Shown one piece after another: positions 4,746 through 8,852 of a stretch of DNA of 8,852 nucleotides. The stretch is from Alphaproteobacteria bacterium (GTDB lineage: Bacteria > Pseudomonadota > Alphaproteobacteria > Zavarziniales > Zavarziniaceae). The stretch spans positions 1 to 8,852 of the forward strand of contig JAJFJE010000095.1 of assembly GCA_021774355.1 (NCBI GenBank), in the 5' to 3' direction. The notes below the pieces were generated by a model that was not told the DNA's origin, made no database searches, and saw only the letters and a list, made by a program, of their open reading frames with translations. The position numbers were made by a program, and so were the translations under genes. Positions within the stretch are counted from its first letter, which is position 1. The number at the start of each line of letters is the position of its first letter.

Positions 4746-6296
4746 TCATTGCGGGGGGCGGCGCAGCACCGCCTTCTGGATCTTGCCGAAGGAATTGCGC
4801 GCCAGGGCGTCGACAAAGCGGATCTCGCGCGGGCGCTTGTAGGGCGCGATGGTCGCGCACCAGGCGGTGATCTCGGCCGCCGCCAGGGCGACCCCGGGGC
4901 GGGCCACCACCACGGCCACCACCCGCTCGCCCCAGACCTCGTCCGGCCAGCCGACCACGGCGACCTCGGCGACCCCGGGATGGGTAGCGATCGCCGCCTC
5001 GACCTCGACGCAATAGACGTTTTCGCCGCCGGTGATGATCATGTCCTTCTTGCGGTCGACAATGTGCAGGAAGCCGTCGCGGTCCAGATAGCCGACGTCG
5101 CCGGTGCGGTACCAGGTACGGCCCTCGGCGCTGAAGACCGCCGCCCGGAAGGCCTCGGCGTCGCTCAGATAGCTGCGGAACGTGGTCGGCCCCGCGGTGA
5201 CGATCTCGCCCACCTCGCCCGCCGCCAGCGGCCGGTCGGCGGCGTCGACGATGCGGAGCTGCATCTTGGGCACGGGACGTCCGACCGATGTCGGCCGGGC
5301 CAGCTTCTCGGCGGGCTGGCAATGGGTGTTGAGCAGGGATTCGGTGATGCCATAGACATCCATCACCACATTCTCGGCCAGCCGCAGGCGCTGTCGCACC
5401 CGGGCGGCAAGTTCCGCCGGAAACGGCGCCGAGGCGGAAATCCAGCGCTCCATGGAGCCCAGGTCGAACTGCTCGCAGCCTGGCTCGTCGACCATCATGC
5501 GGGCCATGGTGGGCACGATGAAGGCGTGGCTGATGCGTTCGCTTTCGATCATCTCCAGGGCGCGGCGGGCCTGGAAGCGCGGCAGCAGGACATGGGTGCC
5601 GCCGACCATGGTGACCGCCAGATGCATGTCCTCCATGGCACCGCGATGGAACATCGGCGCCGTGGCCAGAAAGCGGCACCGCTCGGTGACCCGGCAGACC
5701 TGGGCGGTGACCTCGGCAGACGCCACCGACGACGCATGGCGGACGATCGCCCCCTTGGGCCGGCCGGTGGTGCCCGAAGTGAACCAGATACCGCTATCGT
5801 CGGCTCCCCGGACCGCGGCGTCGGGCACCGGGCCACGCGGCCCGGCCATGATCCCGGCCATGGTCGCCTGCGGCGGGGGCCCGTCCGCCGGCGCGCCGGC
5901 GGATATCAGATAGATGCTCGCGCGCAGGCTTGCGGGCAGTTCCGCCAGCGCCGGCCCGAAACTTTCATCGTAAAGCAGTGCCCGGGCGGTGGTGCGGCTG
6001 AGCTGGTAGTCAAGCTCGGCCGGCGTCAGGCGATAGTTCAGCGACACCACCACAGCCCCCAGACGCCCGATTGCGTGGTAGGCGGCCAGGATCTCCCACT
6101 GGTTGGCGAAGAGATAGGCGATCCGGTCGCCCCGGGCCAGGCCCGCCTGGTGAAGATGGGCGGCCAGGCGGTCGACGGCCTCGTCCAGCTGGCGATAGGT
6201 GAGGCGAAGCGCGCCCTGTTCGATGGCGATATGGTCCGGTCGCGCGGCGGCGGTGGCTCGCAGGATGCTGTCGGTGGTCAGGCCGTCATGGAACAT
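4746..6296 (-). CDS. AMP-forming acyl-CoA ligase 1
   Basis: This 516-residue ANL-superfamily enzyme would activate a carboxylic acid with ATP and CoA via an acyl-AMP. All core motifs are intact: P-loop TSGTTGRPKG (173-182), VYGITES (314-320), YRTGD (396-400), hinge region DRKKDMIITGGENVY (414-428) and the C-terminal catalytic Lys505 in NSFGKIQK. The start at 6296 gives the usual N-terminal beginning of this family; longer reading through 6545 would overlap crotonase copy 2 and is rejected. Only a weak GGA ribosome site precedes it. The gap to the upstream crotonase is 19 bases, so the two are very likely co-transcribed. The sequence looks like medium-chain or aryl acyl-CoA ligases, but specificity cannot be read from motifs alone. 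Its stop faces the 4HBT-type thioesterase across 9 bases. Confidence 0.93.
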   Translation of the reverse strand: MFHDGLTTDSILRATAAARPDHIAIEQGALRLTYRQLDEAVDRLAAHLHQAGLARGDRIAYLFANQWEILAAYHAIGRLGAVVVSLNYRLTPAELDYQLSRTTARALLYDESFGPALAELPASLRASIYLISAGAPADGPPPQATMAGIMAGPRGPVPDAAVRGADDSGIWFTSGTTGRPKGAIVRHASSVASAEVTAQVCRVTERCRFLATAPMFHRGAMEDMHLAVTMVGGTHVLLPRFQARRALEMIESERISHAFIVPTMARMMVDEPGCEQFDLGSMERWISASAPFPAELAARVRQRLRLAENVVMDVYGITESLLNTHCQPAEKLARPTSVGRPVPKMQLRIVDAADRPLAAGEVGEIVTAGPTTFRSYLSDAEAFRAAVFSAEGRTWYRTGDVGYLDRDGFLHIVDRKKDMIITGGENVYCVEVEAAIATHPGVAEVAVVGWPDEVWGERVVAVVVARPGVALAAAEITAWCATIAPYKRPREIRFVDALARNSFGKIQKAVLRRPPQ

Positions 6297-6315
6297 GGGC
6301 GATCCGTTGTGCCGG

Positions 6316-7110
6316 TCAGGCGCCGCCGAAGCGGGGCGCACGCTTTTCGTTGAAGGCGCTGACCCCTTCCTGGTGCTCGGCCGACTGGTTGGACAGGCCC
6401 TCCAGGGCCAGGGACAGTTCGAGATTGGCGGCAACGATCTGCCGCAGCGGGGCATTGACCGCCATCTTGGTCCATTGGATGGCCCGGATCGGCCCCTCGG
6501 CCAGGCGCGCGGCAAAGGCCTCGACCCGCCCGTCCAGTTCGTCATGGGGCACGCAATGATTGATCAGGCCGATCTCCGATGCCCGCTGGGCACTGATCAG
6601 GTCGCCGGTCATCAGCATTTCCTTGGCCCGGGCATAGCCGACCAGCTGCGGCCAGATGGCCGAGCCGCCATCGCCCGCAACGAAGCCGACATTGACGTGG
6701 GGGTCGCCGATCTTGGCCCGGTCCGAGGCGAAGATGACGTCGCAATAAAGCGCGATGGTGGCGCCCAGGCCGACCGCGCTGCCGTTCAGCTTGGCGATGA
6801 TCGGCTTCTCCAGGTCGAGCAGGCCGAACACGATCCGCTTGGCCTCGGTCACGGTTTTCCGCCAGGTCGCCTGGTCGTCGATCATGGCCTGCATCCAGGT
6901 GGTGTCGCCGCCGGCGCAGAAAGCCTTGCCGGCACCGGTCAGGATCACCACCTCGACCGCCGGGTCGGCGCCGACATCGTCGAAGATGCGCGACAATTCT
7001 TCATGCAGGACGGCGTCGGTGGCATTCAACTTATCCGGCCGGTTGAGGGTCAGGGTCAGGATGGTTCCCGCCCGTTCCGCCTTGATCGCCGTGTACCGCT
7101 GGTAGTTCAT
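6316..7110 (-). CDS. Enoyl-CoA hydratase/isomerase (crotonase) family protein, copy 2
   Basis: This 264-residue crotonase has FCAGGDTTWM (64-73), NGSAVGLGATIALYCDVIFA (109-128) and GDPHVNVGFVAGDGG (135-149). Aligned with rat hydratase, the first catalytic Glu is Thr118 and the second is His138. Asp147 in GDGG could be the remaining acid. PaaG of E. coli also has Thr at the first position and works as an isomerase with an Asp near the same loop, though one residue earlier. The typical C-terminus EGVSAFNEKRAPRF (248-261) is present. The start ATG at 7110 has AGGAAAGGG ending 6 bases upstream. It sits between the two ligases on the same strand, 88 bases after ligase 2 and 19 before ligase 1. It is only distantly related to copy 1 at the opposite end of the window, which suggests two different steps. 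Hydratase, isomerase or thioester hydrolase activities are all possible. Confidence 0.93.
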   Translation of the reverse strand: MNYQRYTAIKAERAGTILTLTLNRPDKLNATDAVLHEELSRIFDDVGADPAVEVVILTGAGKAFCAGGDTTWMQAMIDDQATWRKTVTEAKRIVFGLLDLEKPIIAKLNGSAVGLGATIALYCDVIFASDRAKIGDPHVNVGFVAGDGGSAIWPQLVGYARAKEMLMTGDLISAQRASEIGLINHCVPHDELDGRVEAFAARLAEGPIRAIQWTKMAVNAPLRQIVAANLELSLALEGLSNQSAEHQEGVSAFNEKRAPRFGGA

Positions 7111-7168
7111 CACTGACCCTTTCCTGACCGGGCGGCCTTGGTCGCGGCCCCGGCATAATGGCGTGGTG

Positions 7169-7186
7169 CCGGCGCCGTGGCGCCGG
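7169..7186. repeat. GC-rich inverted repeat between ligase 2 and crotonase copy 2
   Basis: CCGGCGCC-GT-GGCGCCGG has perfect 8-base arms, 12 bases past the ligase 2 stop, within the 88-base spacer. In RNA it would fold as a 7-pair stem with a 4-base loop. No U-run follows on the minus strand, so it is a possible pause, processing or mRNA-stability hairpin but not a standard intrinsic terminator. Confidence 0.4.
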
Positions 7187-7198
7187 TCTGGCGGCCGC

Positions 7199-8812
7199 TC
7201 AGTCCAGCGCCGCCGTCTCGTAAAGTCGCTCGAAGGTGTAATTCTTAAGATCACGCTTGAGGACCTTGCCGAAAGCGCTGCGGGGCAAGGCGTCGATGAA
7301 GCAGAATTGCTTGGGCACCTTGTAACGGGCCAGGCGGTCGCGACACAGGGCGAGCAGGCTGCGGGCGCGTTCGGCGTCGCCCTCCGGCCCGCCATCGCAG
7401 ACCACCACGGCACAGACCCGTTCGCCCCAGGTGGCATCGGGCAGGCCGACCACCGCGCATTCGCGGATGCCGGGGCCGGACATGAGCACGGTCTCGACCT
7501 CGACGGTCGGGACATTCTCGCCGCCGGAGATGACGATGTCCTTGGAACGGTCGACGATGGTCACCCGGCCGTCCGGATCGAGCCGGCCGACATCGCCCGT
7601 GAAGATCCAGTCCAGCCCCTCGGGGTCGTCGGTACAGGGCTTGAAGGTGGCCGCCGTGTTGACCGGATCATTGTTGTAGCCGAGGCCCATGGCGAGGGTC
7701 CGGGTGACGATCTGGCCGGTGCTGCCGGCGGGCAGGGGCCGGCCGTCATCATCGACGATCCGCACCCGGGAACACATGGCGGGCTCGCCCACGCTTGCCG
7801 GATAGGCCAGCAGGTCGGCCGGAGTCTGCACGCTGACCGAGAAGGACTCGGTCATGCCATAGGCGATCACGATATCGGCCGCCGGGAACATTTCGACCAA
7901 CTGGCGGCGCTGAACTTCCGGGGTCGGGGCCGAGGCGATGCAGACCGACTTCACCCCGTGATGGGGGGTGCCGTCCCAACTGCGTCGCAGCGGGCCGATC
8001 ATCGCCGGAACCATGAACAGATAATCGACCTGGTCGGCCGCCACGGTGTGGTGGACGGCGACCGGCGAGAACGAGGGGCTGGCCGGGAAGATGATCCGTC
8101 CGCCTTGCCAGAACGACGGCATGAAGGCCCAGCCCAGCCCGGCGGCGTGGTAGGTGGGGGCCAGGCAGATGGTGCTGAAGCCGCGCCGGATGCCAAGATG
8201 GGCGATCACCGTCAGGATGTCGAACATCGAGCCGCCATGGGTCCACGCCACCGCCTTGGACCCGCCGGTGGTGCCGCCGGTCATGGCGAACATATAGGGG
8301 TCTTCCCAGCGCGCCCCGGGCGGCATGGGCGCGCCGCTTGCCCCGGCCAGCAGGGCTTCGTAGTCGAGGACCGCCACGCCCGGACCGAGATCGGCGGGCG
8401 CGCCGCGAATGATCACCGGGGTGATCCCGCTGCCCGCCGCCAGCCCGGCCAGGTCGGTGCGGGCGAGAAACAGGCGGCAGCCCTGGGCGGCGAGATAGGG
8501 CGCCGCTTCCTTGGGGTTGAGTCGGGTATTCAGGGGCACCGCGATGGCGCCCAGCATGGAACAGGCGAACAGCGCCTCGATCGAGGCATGCTCGTTGTAG
8601 AAGGCATAGGCGACCCGGTCGCCGCCGCCGATCCCCAGGCCGCGCAGCGCGTGCGCCAGCCGGATCGCCCGCTCGCGCAGCGCGCCATAGGTCAGGCACA
8701 GCCCGTTCAGGCGGTCGTCGATCACCACCCGGTCGGGATAGGTCTCGGCGCCGCGTGCCAGCAGGAAATCCAGCCCGCCCAGCCGGTGCTCGAAGGTCCG
8801 GTCGCCCGTCAT
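7199..8812 (-). CDS. AMP-forming acyl-CoA ligase 2 with a variant P-loop
   Basis: This 537-residue ANL-family ligase would form an acyl-CoA through an acyl-AMP. Motifs are the P-loop TGGTTGGSKAV (178-188), AYGMTES (317-323), FTGD (404-407), DRSKDIVISGGENV (421-434) and the catalytic Lys516 in SAFGKVLKRDL. The P-loop departs from the usual TSGTTGxPKG: Gly replaces Ser, Ser185 replaces Pro and Ala187 replaces the last Gly; Lys186 is kept. TGGTTG variants occur in some fatty acid and steroid CoA ligases, so activity is likely retained. The ATG at 8812 has GAGG about 5 bases upstream. It is the first gene of the minus-strand set with crotonase copy 2 and ligase 1. It is clearly not a recent duplicate of ligase 1, so the two probably act on different acids or different pathway stages. 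Confidence 0.93.
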   Translation of the reverse strand: MTGDRTFEHRLGGLDFLLARGAETYPDRVVIDDRLNGLCLTYGALRERAIRLAHALRGLGIGGGDRVAYAFYNEHASIEALFACSMLGAIAVPLNTRLNPKEAAPYLAAQGCRLFLARTDLAGLAAGSGITPVIIRGAPADLGPGVAVLDYEALLAGASGAPMPPGARWEDPYMFAMTGGTTGGSKAVAWTHGGSMFDILTVIAHLGIRRGFSTICLAPTYHAAGLGWAFMPSFWQGGRIIFPASPSFSPVAVHHTVAADQVDYLFMVPAMIGPLRRSWDGTPHHGVKSVCIASAPTPEVQRRQLVEMFPAADIVIAYGMTESFSVSVQTPADLLAYPASVGEPAMCSRVRIVDDDGRPLPAGSTGQIVTRTLAMGLGYNNDPVNTAATFKPCTDDPEGLDWIFTGDVGRLDPDGRVTIVDRSKDIVISGGENVPTVEVETVLMSGPGIRECAVVGLPDATWGERVCAVVVCDGGPEGDAERARSLLALCRDRLARYKVPKQFCFIDALPRSAFGKVLKRDLKNYTFERLYETAALD

Positions 8813-8852
8813 GGCGCCTCGGACCGGGGCTGGAGCCGTCTTGCGCTGCCCC

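Noticed and set aside
4749..6353. A 534-residue plus-strand open frame opposite ligase 1.
   Set aside because: It mirrors a well-conserved ligase gene on the minus strand, shows no family motif and has a composition typical of GC-rich antisense frames.
7112..7129. Two GGTCAG copies (minus strand) 11 bases apart before crotonase copy 2, similar to part of the 1343-1356 operator.
   Set aside because: The match is only 6-7 bases, no dyad is present, and the stretch contains the ribosome site. It is too weak to call a second operator without comparative data.
7169..7186. The GC-rich hairpin after ligase 2 as an intrinsic terminator.
   Set aside because: No run of U follows on the minus strand, and the downstream genes look like the same transcription unit.
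1..8852. Mobile elements, CRISPR arrays, tRNA or rRNA genes, riboswitches.
   Set aside because: I found no transposase, terminal repeats, regularly spaced repeats or RNA-gene signature. Base composition looks even across the window.

Overview
This GC-rich, almost fully coding window looks like accessory acyl-CoA catabolism DNA from a proteobacterium, most likely an alphaproteobacterium. That placement rests on base composition, compact gene packing and family content only; there is no rRNA or other phylogenetic marker. Ten complete protein genes and one cut by the left edge can be supported. I see no tRNA, rRNA, CRISPR array, insertion sequence or phage gene. No gene-free stretch exceeds 140 bases.

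Layout. A TetR-type repressor gene (minus strand, cut at the left edge) follows a crotonase-family gene (minus, 441-1256). A compact control region (about 1257-1383) separates these from a plus-strand operon (1384-3870). The operon encodes homologues of the phenylacetyl-CoA epoxidase subunits PaaA, PaaB and PaaC, with PaaD present as two separate small proteins: a DUF59/MIP18 domain (2361-2672) and a zinc ribbon (3676-3870). Each junction in this operon overlaps or abuts. The operon runs tail-to-tail into a minus-strand FlK-type hotdog thioesterase (3865-4254), whose stop codon shares the palindrome TCATGA with the operon's last stop. A 4HBT/FadM-type hotdog thioesterase (4302-4736, plus) is divergent from the FlK gene. 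The right half is a minus-strand set read right to left: acyl-CoA ligase 2 (8812-7199), a second crotonase (7110-6316) and acyl-CoA ligase 1 (6296-4746).

How it may work together (inference). One or both ligases would convert a carboxylic acid to its CoA thioester. The PaaABC-like di-iron oxygenase would epoxidise or hydroxylate the acyl-CoA. The crotonases, neither of which has the two classical hydratase glutamates, could isomerise or rearrange the product, as PaaG does in phenylacetate degradation. The two thioesterases could release CoA from dead-end or toxic thioesters, the job PaaI does in the paa pathway. The TetR protein would sense a CoA-linked or free intermediate. The ring-cleavage enzyme PaaZ, the dehydrogenase PaaH, the thiolase PaaJ and the reductase PaaE are all absent from the window. 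This is therefore not the standard paa operon, and its substrate is unknown. The best candidate for something undescribed is this paralogous Paa-type oxygenase locus with a PaaD split at its domain boundary and a shared, overlapping divergent promoter.
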